Assembly (NCBI RefSeq): GCF_040954835.1
Contig: NC_090698.1
Coordinates: 30,247,501-30,311,500, forward strand
Source: Lepisosteus oculatus
Lineage: Eukaryota > Chordata > Actinopteri > Semionotiformes > Lepisosteidae
Direction of reading: 5' to 3'
DNA length: 64,000 nucleotides
Position numbers and translations under genes: made by a program. Of this stretch, positions 24,459-34,692 are shown in pieces. Below the pieces are notes generated by a model that had not been told where the DNA came from, ran no database searches, and was given only the letters and a program-made list of their open reading frames with translations. Numbering within the stretch: position 1 is the first letter of the stretch; every line of letters starts with the position of its first letter.

Positions 24459-27400
24459 AACACTTGCAATGTATAATTTGATTAAAACTCCTGTCCCTAA
24501 GAGCGGTGTAATTATTTATCACATATCCTTCTATCTACCCAAAGTTATATTGCCTTTTTAATGATGTCAACATGCTTAAGTATGCTTTTTTCAAATTTAA
24601 CTTGGCAGAACTTGTTCTTGGCACGGTTCCACAGTTTTCTCAGAAAGAGTTGAACTGAGTACATTTGGCAAAGGTAGTTGGTGTGCTGCCACTAAAGCAT
24701 TAAAATAGAAATGTTTCTGCGGTTTCAGTGCAGATGTGCAGAAATGTACTTGTACATGCTGTATAATACATCAGAAAAGAGTCAATGATTCAAACTTTTC
24801 ATGTGAAAAATACAAACTATGAGCTAAAGGCAAATATCAACTTCATGTGGATAAAAATGAAGATATGGCACATACTGCTGCTGTCCAGAATAAATGTTTT
24901 TATCATTGAATTATACAGAAGAAATTAATGTTGTTCTTTCCAAGTATGTTAGATGAAGCAATTCTCAATCAAGCCAGATGAATTTCAAAGAAGAAATCAC
25001 AGTGTATAAAAAACCTTGATAAAATGCCAAAAGCTAAACAACAAGGATCTTTGGCAGCAACATATATTGTCACACTATATACAATACATACCACTGCAGG
25101 CAGCGTTGCCAAGTTGCAGATGGTTTTTAGCTCAAATACAATATATTTGACCCCTGTAATCTGTTTTTAATTTTAATTCCAATTGGTAAATTAGAACAAA
25201 CTCATTCTCTATCTAATGGAAAGTTTCCCCACAGTTTTAACCAGCAAAATAAGAATTGTTGTCTTAGCAAACTTGTGCCAGAATTACAGATATTGCTTTA
25301 ATGTGCAATAATAAAGCTTAATACTGATTTAATATAAAGGAAAGTGAAACCTGTTTCTTTTATACAGAGTCTATTTTGGTTGATCATGTATGATCGTTGT
25401 GATTTCTTATTTCTAAGGCATATTCAAGGCATATTGTCAAAAAATGATTGTGTAATTGCTGCTGTACTGTAATTCATGACAGGTGTACATCAATTCTGGT
25501 ATTAGGAAACAAACTAAGTAGAACTACTGTAATTAGATTAGAAGTTGTATTTGTCTGCTGAAGTATTTCTTTTCACATTAGTCATTGCTCATTTGATATT
25601 ATTTGATGTCCTTTGATATTACTGTATTATGGAGAAAATAAATTAGATGTTTGGTACAAAGATAGGAGCCTGTATGACAATGAAAGGGTTAATTAAAATT
25701 GGTTTGTACTGCACAGGCATCAAGGCATTAAGCCTGGAAGCATTTCCCTGGCTGAGATAATATGGAAGTCTTTTATTAAGCTACTTCATTAAATTCAATA
25801 GCATATGATCACCCATTTTCTCTGGTTTACTTTTGAGTTAGGCAACAGGCAGGTTGTGAAAGCAGATATGACAGAGTAAACTTTCTCAGACATTATTTTA
25901 TTTAACAGTACTGTACACATTTAATTAAAATGTCACATCTGAACCATAGCTTTGGACTGAAGGGTGTTACCAAGTTCAAAAGAGAGACATCTTTGCTCAG
26001 CAAAAACTGAAGTCAGTGTGGAAAAGATGTGCTCATGTATGTATGCAAGTATAAAATTCACATGTAAAAGTCTGAATGTAATGTACAAGTAATGTTAAAT
26101 AGCACAAAATAGCACTCATACTATCAAAACACTAATACTAATTTCCTACCAATTCATATACAAGAGACTGTAATACAAGAGAATGTAATAAGTATATTGT
26201 AGATCACAGCTATAGAATTTTGTGAAAGACTACACATGAGTACCATAGAAATGTTTTGGGTTTACTTAATGGGTATAAAATAAAGTAAATAGCTCCTGCG
26301 CAGTTCATTATTAAGCTTTCTGTGCCGGTCATAATGCTCTTACAAGTACTGTAAAGTACTTTACAGAAGAATTGTAAGTTATGACATATACACTATGAGG
26401 TGACTAAAGCAGTTCTCCTTCTAGAAGTTATGAATTAATTATCTTCTTCACTTATGAACTATTAGGACTTTAGAGTTATGTAGTATGCATGATAAAACTA
26501 ATTTAATGGATGCTTAGCAGGTTGCTTAGCTGATGGTGTTTGCTATGTTTTATCACCTTTTTCTTCATTAAGTTATTCTTATTACTTATTTGACCACTTA
26601 TGTATTATGCACAGCACAAGAGCAAGTAAGTGGAAACTAAAGTGTTGTGTAGAAAATCCTTTTGTTCACATTTGCTCGATGATTTTTTTTTTAATTTACC
26701 TATATGTACTACCATAAAAGTAAATGACTGCAAAACCTTTTCTATCTTTAATGCAACAGCTTTTTTGAAGGTCAATACAAGTATTTCTTTTTAGCAGGGG
26801 TTTTCACTCAGTATGTACAAAGGCTTTGTAACATAACACTGAAAATGTAAATCAGGATAAAGAGTATTGCAAGTGTCAGGGTCAGTGTATAATAGGTTTC
26901 TGGGTCCATCTAGTGGTTAGCCAAGGTCAATGCTATTGTATAGCTCAAATAGAATACAATGGAATGAAATGGAACTTTGTATTTTTGATATAGCACTACC
27001 AAATTTGATATTACAGTACTGTACTGAAACAATACAAATTCAACTGTGTATTTAGTAGAAAAAAAAATCCACTAAGATCTTTCCATTTAAAACTTGATTT
27101 TCTTCTGTGAGTGTAGTTAATCTGTTTTTATGGCTTCTATTGACTTCATTTTATTGTTGTTGATATTTCATAATGAGCTGGATTGACATTTTAATGAAAA
27201 GTTACTTCCTGGGAGAGAAGAACTGCAGGTGAATCCACTACTTTCATTATTTGAGGAACAATGAGAACCCAACCAGAAGAAGAAAAAAATGTTTTTTTTT
27301 CTGTTTTGCTTATAATCAGGACTTTGAGAACTGTAGTTCTCCATTATCAAACAAAACACAATTCTAACTATGAAAGAATCAATCAGACAACTAAAAAGAA

Positions 27401-28190
27401 AAGAAGCAAAGTTTAAAACAGATAAATGGAAACAAAAAGATACATAACCCATAGAAAAGAGCTGTTTTAAAGTAAAAAATCATATTGTTGAAGATTCAAG
27501 AAAATTCTGTCTCTAAAACAAATACTGTGAGTCTAAGTCTAAGGAATATGGTTTATTTGAGAAGATGAGGAAAATTTCAGAAAGAGGGCCCTACAACTAT
27601 AAGAGGGACCAGGATTTGAAAATAGAAAATGATGATGATACCTAGCTACAGGTACAACTGAAAAAATATAATTATCCATATAAATATAAAAATATATATT
27701 CTATAGTTATCATATATATTATATGTTATCATTCTAACAATGATAAGCATTTTTAGTAGTACAAAGGTAACAAAAACTGTAAATGTGGAACTAAACAGTT
27801 TACAAGACAATAGATGATTAAAATAATAAGGGAATAATAGAAGGGTAAATACATATTTCACAAAGGATTTTTACAATAAAATAGAAGTGTACCACAAAAG
27901 ACTCCATCACCATTTGGTAAACATATCATAACTTGAGGAGATCCTTCATGGGGTTCGACAGGTTTGGTCCCTGTTGTTTCCCTGTCCTACTGAAGGAAAT
28001 AAGGGGTGTTATTCACAGAGACCTTAAACAGGCACGGTTGTAAATTGTTTCCAGGTGGTCTAGATCCCCTGTCCAATGTTTTTTGTGGCAATTTCTGTGG
28101 GAATCAGGTTGGACAGTGATGTAACAGGTTGCCATGTCAATGGTATCTCACCCTAAGGCTCATCAGCGAGGAACAGCATGACATTAACTT
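24459..28190. other. No feature recognised
   Basis: About 3.7 kb of AT-rich DNA. Chance frames only (for example 27168-27452, low complexity). No repeat family is identified. Confidence 0.55.
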
Positions 28191-28500
28191 TCTACATTTG
28201 ATTGGGCAAGCTGGGTAGGTAATAACACTAAAGCACATGCTATGACATATTTAGGCTTCTAGAAAAGTATTGATAAGGTTCTTAACATAAAATGAGTTCT
28301 CAAGTTAAAACCCCACAGGAATCCAAAGTAAGTGCACATGGACAGAGATCTTGGTTAACCACAGATCTGGTTAACAAACAAGGGACAGTGTATCATATTA
28401 ACAGTTTTAACCACTGATTGGGAAGATTTAATCAGTGATGTACCATTAGGATCCATTTGAGGATCCTTCCTTTTCTGAGAAATCAAAATGAGCAAATTTG
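28191..28500 (+). pseudogene. Decayed CR1-like LINE reverse transcriptase fragment
   Basis: On the plus strand, between stops, the text reads 'YLGF', 'KSIDKVL' (compare YLDFxKAFDKVPH) near 28260. Farther on it reads 'LTTDWEDLISDVPLGSI' followed by 'GSFLF' (compare SxWxxxxSGVPQGSxLGPLLF) near 28410-28470. The order and spacing match RT motifs of CR1-type LINEs. Heavily degraded. Confidence 0.6.
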
Positions 28501-29472
28501 GTATAGTTAGCAGAACAGTTCAATTATTGGATACAGTTGTTAGAATATGGATAGATGGATTATGAACAAAACACCATCTCTTCAGACTCCAAGTATATAG
28601 GCCTTGTCTGGAAAGAAAAGGCCAACAAACTAAAAAATAAGATATATATTCAACAAGTGAAGTTTAGGATGTTACCCATGTGAGTTGTTGTATTTTGGAA
28701 ATAATTTGCAATAGTGGGAAAGTGTTTGCTATTGGAGAACTTGTGAAGAAGTGTCTAATCCTGGCTGCTACAAATGTGGACATTTTGGAGCAGATGTGTA
28801 GTAGAGTGATTTTGTTTGGTTTTGATCAAACATACATACATATTAACAAGTTCATATTGTTATGAAGTGATTCTAGATACAATGGGTAACACCTGGCTAG
28901 TGTCCACATTTCCAGCTTCAAAGTAAGGGGATGTTTGCTGAGATGTAGTGGTCTCTGATTCAGTGATGAAAGCAGTTGTAAAGTTTACATTGGCTTACCC
29001 TTAGTCTTATGTTCTAGGTAAAAGATTAAGTGTCAAATCAACAGTCCACGAACAGAGCATACAACAGGGAGGTACAGAAAAAGAGTACGAAAGAAAAAAG
29101 ACAAGAGGCAAGAGAAAGGAGAGGCGAGAGCTCCTTGTCCTGATTTTAAACAACTAGAGTTTAATATTTAGACCTTGTTAAGAGAACTTGCTATTCTGTT
29201 TTTAGGAACTTTGATTTCTCGTGTAAAAAATCCCTTGGTTAAAAATGGCCTCTCCTGGTTACGGAGTGCATTTATACAGTATGGAAATAGGTGCTTGTCC
29301 ATTTTGCAGTATCTGGGTATGCAGAGAGAGAGAGATTTAACCACAGGTTGTATTCTGTTGAGTTGGGAAAGCAGATTATCTCTTCTTTTGACCTCTATAG
29401 ACATTACATTAAAGTTGAATGCTCTGAAGCAGTCTGGGTTTTTTTCCAGGACACCCTGTGTGTTAATTTGTA
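28501..29472. other. No feature recognised
   Basis: Single-copy-looking sequence up to the target duplication of the Gypsy element. Confidence 0.5.
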
Positions 29473-29477
29473 GATAG
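29473..29477 (+). repeat. Target-site duplication of the Gypsy element (left)
   Basis: The 5-mer gatag immediately precedes the LTR and is repeated at 34598-34602, directly after the other LTR. It appears again at 37174 because the flank was duplicated. Confidence 0.9.
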
Positions 29478-29965
29478 TGTTACGAGTTCGGTAATAGGGA
29501 CCGAACTAGTGAGTGAACCCACTTGCAGGAGCGAACAAAGCCAAGTCGTAAAGGAAGTCATAGGAACGAGCCGAGAGTCCAGGGGGAGCAAGATATCCGA
29601 AAGGGAACGTGTACCGAAGCCGAAGTGTGATCCGAAGTCGTAGTCCTTAGAGCAATCCGAGAATCCAGAGGTAGCCAGTAATCCAAGACAGAGCGAAAGT
29701 ACCAATCCAAGCCGAGATCCGAAAAGCCGAAGTCCAAAGGGAAAAACCGTAAGCCGAAATCCAAGACAAACACAGAGTAGAAGAAGCGCAACCAGGAAGC
29801 TCGATAGGGAAAACCAATACTGAGCAACGAGGTAGGGAAGGACAGGTGTTTAAGTAGGATGAGACGGGGGTGTGGTGGTGAATGGGAAAACTGATAGGTG
29901 AACTGATGGATAGGGGCTACACCTACTTCTGCCTCCTTCGTTGCCGAGACGCAGGGATCGTAACA
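29478..29965 (-). repeat. 3' LTR of the Gypsy element
   Basis: It starts (plus strand) with TGTTACGAGTTCGG and ends with GGGATCGTAACA. By eye it differs from the 5' LTR by about eight substitutions and one block replacement near 29549-29560 (12 bp shorter). On the minus strand a purine run of G's ends directly at its inner edge (29966-29982), the expected plus-strand primer site. Confidence 0.95.
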
Positions 29966-31085
29966 TTACCCCCCCCCTCTACGGGCGGCTCCTGACGCCC
30001 TAACGGGACGATCCGGGAAGTTAAGGTGGAAGTCTTTGATGAGATTGGGGTCCAGAATATCCTTCTCCGAAACCCACGAGCGCTCCTCCGGACCGTAGCC
30101 TTCCCAATCGACGAGATATTGTAGGGCTCCACGAGACCATCGGGAATCCAGGATTTTATTGACCGTGTAAGCAGGGAGTCCATCAATCACTCGAGGCGGT
30201 GGGGGTTTTTGTTGTGGTTTAGACAGGGTGGATCTGTGAAAGGGTTTAAGGAGGGAAACATGGAAAGTAGGATGGATCCGAAGGGTAGGAGGCAAGGCCA
30301 GTCTGTAAATTACAGGGGTAATCTGGGCGAGGACACAAAAAGGACCAATGTACCTGGGAGCAAGCTTGCCAGAAGGTTGCTTAAGAGGAAGGTTACGAGT
30401 GGATAACCAAACAAACTGACCGCGTCGAAGTCTGGGTGGGATCCGACGGCGCCGATCAGTTACCTTCTTCTGCTGAGCTGAGGTGCGAAGAAGGGTGGCT
30501 TTGGCCTTCCTCCAGAAGGTCTTCAGGTTAGAGATATAGTCCTGAACCGAAGGGACCTCTGTGTTGGGGTGGAAGACAGGGATCAGAGGAGGCTGATAAC
30601 CTAAGGCACACTTAAAGGGAGACATGCCAGTAGATGTGGTATACAATGAGTTGTGTGCATACTCAGCCCATGGGAGCAAGGACACCCAATTATCATGGGT
30701 AGAGGAGATATAAGTCCGTAAATAGGTCAGCAGTTCCTGATTTATGCGTTCTGTCTGACCGTTGGCCTGAGGGTGGTAAGCTGAGGTAAGTGAGACTGAG
30801 GCGCCCAGTGACTTACAGAAGGCCCTCCAAAACCGGGAGACAAACTGAGGGCCCCTATCTGAAACAATATCCTTAGGGATGCCATGCAATCGGAAGATAT
30901 GCTGTACAAATTCTGCTAGTTCTCGAGCTGTAGGTAAAGATGGTAGGGGAATAAAATGAGCAGATTTGGAGAAACGGTCTACCACTACCATAATAGTTGT
31001 GTGTCCATGGCTGGGTGGAAGGTCAGTAACAAAATCTACTGAGAGGTGGGTCCAAGGACGAAAAGGGTTGAAGTAGACCCGCTGC
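29966..31085 (-). pseudogene. Gypsy pol, integrase core and chromodomain
   Basis: The open frame (30991-29966, 341 codons) contains the integrase core. The second catalytic Asp is in '[10 protein letters not shown]' and the Glu in '[13 protein letters not shown]'. A C-terminal SH3-like region ('[13 protein letters not shown]', '[10 protein letters not shown]') and a chromodomain at about residues 275-325 ('[17 protein letters not shown]') follow. Chromodomains in this class guide integration to modified histones. The first catalytic Asp lies upstream (about 31035) in a frame joined to this one only across an indel near 31070. The frame ends in TAA at the LTR border, and its last codons (GGG) are part of the polypurine tract. 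Confidence 0.93.
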
Positions 31086-32036
31086 CTTCATTCGGGAAGA
31101 CTTCATTTGGGAACAGATAGCGCAGCCCTGGACATACTCCTTGGTATCCTTAGCCATAGTTGGCCACCAGAAGTCTCTGGAGATGAAATCCAAGGTACGG
31201 TGGACTCCAGGGTGTCCAGCGAAGCGGGAGTCATGACCCCATTGTAAAACTGCCGATCGGATGGGATGAGAGACAAATAACTTGTCCTGAGGACACTGAG
31301 GAGGTACCATCTGCCCAACCAAGGCTCGTCGGACGATCACCTCAATGTCCCATTTTACCGCAGCCAGGAACTTACCAGATGGAATGATGGGTTCTGGGGT
31401 CAATTCGGCCTCAGGGGGGTCATGGATCCGCGAGAGGGCGTCTGCTTTGACGTTCTTAGAACCTGGAGTATAGGTGATCAAAAAATTAAACCTGGAAAAA
31501 AAAAGGGACCACCTAGCCTGGTGAGGACAAAGACGTTTGGCCGACTGCAGGTACTCCAGGTTTTTGTGATCTGTGTAAATCAAAAAAGGGTGATGAGCAC
31601 CCTCTAACCAGTGCCTCCATTCCTCCAATGCCAGCTTAATGGCCAAGAGCTCACGGTTACCCACGTCATAGTTCATTTGGGCAGGGGATAACTTCTTGGA
31701 GAAGAAGGCGCAGGGGTGAAGAATCTGTTTTTCTCCATGACGTTGAGAGAGAACAGCCCCCACACCATGGCCAGAGGCATCCACTTCGACTACAAAAGGC
31801 AAAGTTGGATCAGGGTGTTTTAGGATGGGGGCTGTTGTGAACAGGTGTTTCAGACGCTGAAATGCTTCTTCGGCTTGAGGGGTCCATTTGCCTTGTCTTG
31901 GTCCTTTACGGGTCAAGGAGGTTATGGGAGTGACCACCGAGCTGAAGTTTCGAATAAACTTCCTGTAAAAATTAGCAAAGCCGAGAAATTGTTGAATGTA
32001 TTTGAGGTTCTTGGGTGTGGGCCAATCAGTAATCGC
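31023..32036 (-). pseudogene. Gypsy pol, RT thumb, RNase H and integrase zinc domain
   Basis: The frame runs open from just after a TAG at 32037-32039. It encodes the RT connection ('[17 protein letters not shown]' region), then RNase H from about residue 48 ('[17 protein letters not shown]', '[14 protein letters not shown]', '[10 protein letters not shown]', '[10 protein letters not shown]'). The integrase HHCC zinc region follows ('[18 protein letters not shown]', '[11 protein letters not shown]'). It then shifts frame near 31075, just before the integrase core. All domain hallmarks are present, so the break is recent relative to the domain loss seen in other LINE debris here. Confidence 0.92.
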
Positions 32037-33127
32037 CTAGACTTTACTCAAATCCATTTCCACAACCTCTGGAGAGATGACATAACCTAGAATGTCATCT
32101 AGATAGACCAAGACAAATCTTTGTAGTAGATCACGAAAGATGTCATTAATAAAAGACTGAAACACCGCTGGGGCATTAACCAAACCAAAGGGCATGACCA
32201 AATATTCGTAATGTCCATGGGTAGTCATAAAGGCCGTCTTCCACTCGTCCCCTTCCCGAATGCGGATTAGATTATAGGCCCCTCGTAAATCCAGTTTGGT
32301 GAAGACTTTGGCTCCATGCACCGACTCAAGTGCTGCTGGAATTAGAGGCAAAGGGTACCGATTCTTGATTGTGATCTCATTGAGACCACGATAGTCGATG
32401 CAGGGACGAAGCCCACCATCCTTCTTTTCCACGAAAAAAAAACTGGCACATGCTGGTGAAGTGGATGGACGTATAAGTTCAGCTTTCAGAGAATCCTGTA
32501 TGTAGACTTTCAGGGCCTCAGACTCAGAAATGGAGAGCGGAAAAATACGACCTTTAGGAGGGATAGTACCTGGCAAAAGGTCAATGGCACAATCATAAGG
32601 TCGATGAGGTGGGAGGGTCAAGGCCTCCTGCTCATTAAAGGCATCCTGTAGATCGGAATATTGAGGGGGTATGGTAGGAACCCCTGAAGGGGATGTCGCC
32701 GTGAGTGCAATTCGTACTGGTAGACGACAGCAGTCTTTAATACAACTGGGTCCCCAAGCTAAAATTTCTTTTCGGGACCAAGAAATGTTAGGGTCATGCT
32801 GTTGTAGCCAAGGAAAGCCCAACACCAGAGGATGTGTTGGGGTCTCAAGGAGATAAAACCAGATGTCTTCCACATGGGTGGCGCCAATCTGCAACTTATA
32901 ATTTCAGTTTGCCATCTAATGAGTCCTGGAGATACGGGGGAGCCGTCGATCGATTGAACACGAAGTGGTGTAGTCACCGGGGTCAAGGGTAATTTCCAAG
33001 TTTGAGCGATGGAGGCATCAATATAGTTTCCGGCCGCCCCTGAGTCTATAAAAGCTAGAAGAGGTCTCCTTTCATTACCCCAGAATAGTGTAGAACGAAT
33101 AAAAAATCCAGAGGAAAACTGTGGGGA
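32037..33127 (-). pseudogene. Gypsy pol, protease and reverse transcriptase (copy A)
   Basis: Protease lies at the start of pol ('[14 protein letters not shown]', the catalytic DSG, about 33010-33060). A one-base deletion near 32898 relative to copy B breaks the frame. The frame 32894-32037 then shows '[17 protein letters not shown]' and RT motifs '[14 protein letters not shown]', '[12 protein letters not shown]' and '[12 protein letters not shown]'. The catalytic 'VYLDDIL' is joined directly to 'GYVISPEVV', so roughly forty residues usually found between these motifs are missing in frame. The frame ends at a TAG (32037). At least three independent inactivating changes. Confidence 0.92.
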
Positions 33128-34078
33128 TTAAGAAATCTCACTCACTTTAGGAACTAGAAAAGGTGGGCTGCGCCTCAAGGACGAGTATGAGGCAGGGCAG
33201 GCCGCTTTAAAGTGTCCTAATTTCCCACAGTACATGCAGCGACCCTCTCGTTGGCGCCTCTCTCGTTCTTCAGGGGTTAACTGGGTTCGGGCTACTTCCC
33301 TAGGTTGATCTGAGTCGAAAGATCTGATAGGAGAAAGCCGAGGAGCCTTTAATATTGAGGTCCGAGATCTTTCAGCACTCCTTTGACGAATTCTGATATC
33401 CAATTCCAATACTCGTGAAATTACTTCTTCCAAGGTACTGCCCAATTGCGGCATATTTACCAGACGATCCTTTATTTCTTCACTGAGTCCTTGACGGAAA
33501 AAAAAAATTAGGACCTCGTTGTTCCAGTGAGTCTCCGCTGCTGCTACTTGAAAATCTATAGCATAGTCTTGTACAGACCGGCAGCCCTGGCGGATGGAGG
33601 AGAGGCAGAAGGCAGAGTCTTGACCAACTACAGGATAACAAAAAAAACCCTTAAATTTTCTTAAAAAGAGATCATAATCCTGAATTTCAGGAGCCTCGTG
33701 ATCAAGCAGAGCAGTAGCCCATTCCAAAGCGCGGCCGGTTAGCAGTGAAACTATGAAGGCGATCTTGTCCTGAGGAGAAAAAAAGGTTTCCGGATGGAGC
33801 CTGAAAACCAGCGCACACTGTGCTAAGAAGCCCCGACATTTCGTAGGGTTGCCGTCAAACCTGTCAGGTGGAGTTAGTGGAAGAGGTCGAGGGGCAGGTG
33901 TAGCAGCTGGCGGGGGTGGAGCCGAAGCGGGAGCTCCAGCGTTGCTTCCTAGATTGCCGATGGGCGGCATTGCAGACAGGTGCGCAGAGATCTGTTGGAC
34001 AGAAGCCTGGAGCTGGAGTAAGGCTTGTCCGTGCTGATCCAAAGCCGTGCGAATCTCCTGTTGCTCCGCTGGGTCCAT
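33128..34078 (-). CDS. Gypsy gag (copy A), intact
   Basis: A 316-codon frame starting at the ATG 19 nt inside the 5' LTR. The N-terminus ('MDPAEQQEIRTALDQHGQAL') begins a helical segment, followed by a Pro/Ala-rich linker. A capsid-type region then shows 'DRFDGNPTKCRGFLAQC', 'IAFIVSLLTGRALEWA' and 'FFRQGLSEEIKDRLVNM', the signature of sushi-ichi-like gags. A CCHC zinc knuckle ('CMYCGKLGHFKAAC') lies near residue 282. It would form the capsid that packages element RNA. It ends in TAA, and the next codons continue in the same frame into protease. Confidence 0.93.
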   Translation of the reverse strand: MDPAEQQEIRTALDQHGQALLQLQASVQQISAHLSAMPPIGNLGSNAGAPASAPPPPAATPAPRPLPLTPPDRFDGNPTKCRGFLAQCALVFRLHPETFFSPQDKIAFIVSLLTGRALEWATALLDHEAPEIQDYDLFLRKFKGFFCYPVVGQDSAFCLSSIRQGCRSVQDYAIDFQVAAAETHWNNEVLIFFFRQGLSEEIKDRLVNMPQLGSTLEEVISRVLELDIRIRQRSAERSRTSILKAPRLSPIRSFDSDQPREVARTQLTPEERERRQREGRCMYCGKLGHFKAACPASYSSLRRSPPFLVPKVSEIS

Positions 34079-34086
34079 GTTAAAAG

Positions 34087-34096
34087 GCTCAGTATT
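34087..34096 (-). promoter_or_regulatory. Self-priming primer-binding site
   Basis: On the minus strand AATACTGAGC lies one base from the 5' LTR. It is exactly complementary to GCTCAGTATT inside the LTR (34448-34457), the predicted start of the transcript. No tRNA-type TGG primer site is present. This is the arrangement described for the Tf1/sushi group, in which the 5' end of the RNA primes reverse transcription. Confidence 0.75.
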
Positions 34097-34097
34097 C

Positions 34098-34597
34098 TGT
34101 TACGAGTTCGGTAATAGGGACCGAACTAGTGAGTGAACCCACTTGCAGGAGCGAACAAAGCCAAGTCGTAAACCGAAAGCAAACCGTAATCGTAGGAACG
34201 AGCCGGGAGTCCAGGGGGAGCAAGATATCCGAAAGGGAACATGTACCAAAGCCGAAGTGTGATCCGAAGTCGTAGTCCGTAGAGCAATCCGAGAATCCAG
34301 AGGTAGCCAGTAATCCAAGACAGAGCGAAAGTACCAATCCAAGCCGAGATCCGAAAAGCCGAAGTCCAAAGGGAAAAACCGTAAGCCGAAATCCAAGACA
34401 AACACAGAGTAGAAGAAGCGCAACCAGGAAGCTTGATAGGGAAAACCAATACTGAGCAACGAGGTAGGGAAGGACAGGTGTTTAAGTAGGATGAGACGGG
34501 GGTGTGGTGGTGAATGGGAAAACTGATAGGTGAACTGATGGATAGGGGCTACACCTACTTCTGCCTCCTCCGTTGCCGAGAGGCAGGGATCGTAACA
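34098..34597 (-). repeat. 5' LTR of the Gypsy element
   Basis: A 500-bp LTR with TG...CA ends. It differs from the duplicated LTR at 36674-37173 by about three substitutions, and from the 3' LTR by about eight plus an indel. U3 would be about 140 nt if transcription starts at 34457. Confidence 0.95.
34448..34485 (-). promoter_or_regulatory. LTR core promoter and transcript start
   Basis: On the minus strand a TATA-like TTAAAC (34480-34485) lies 23-28 nt upstream of G at 34457, the first base of GCTCAGTATTGG. The start is inferred from the match to the primer-binding site, and the TATA spacing supports it independently. The same geometry is present in all three LTRs (start words at 29816-29825 and 37024-37033). 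Confidence 0.65.
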
Positions 34598-34602
34598 GAT
34601 AG
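34598..34602 (+). repeat. Target-site duplication of the Gypsy element (right)
   Basis: gatag, matching 29473-29477. The following 115 bases are host flank and recur after 37173. Confidence 0.9.
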
Positions 34603-34692
34603 TTTAACTTGTGTGTTGTATGTTTATGTTGTGTGTATTGTCATTATTTATAAATATTTGTTTATCTCAGTTTGCCTAAATTATTATTATTT

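Larger units (their letters stand above)
29478..34597 (-). mobile_element. Ty3/Gypsy chromovirus-like LTR retrotransposon, sushi/Tf1 type
   Basis: A 5,120-bp element on the minus strand bounded by direct LTRs (488 and 500 bp) with TG...CA ends and a 5-bp target duplication. The order is 5' LTR (34098-34597), gag, protease, RT, RNase H, integrase with chromodomain, polypurine tract, 3' LTR (29478-29965). The gag resembles the sushi-ichi group, the lineage from which the mammalian RTL/PEG10 genes derive. The layout is extremely compact: gag starts 19 nt from the 5' LTR and pol stops at the 3' LTR edge. Pol carries several lesions, so this copy is not autonomous. Confidence 0.95.
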
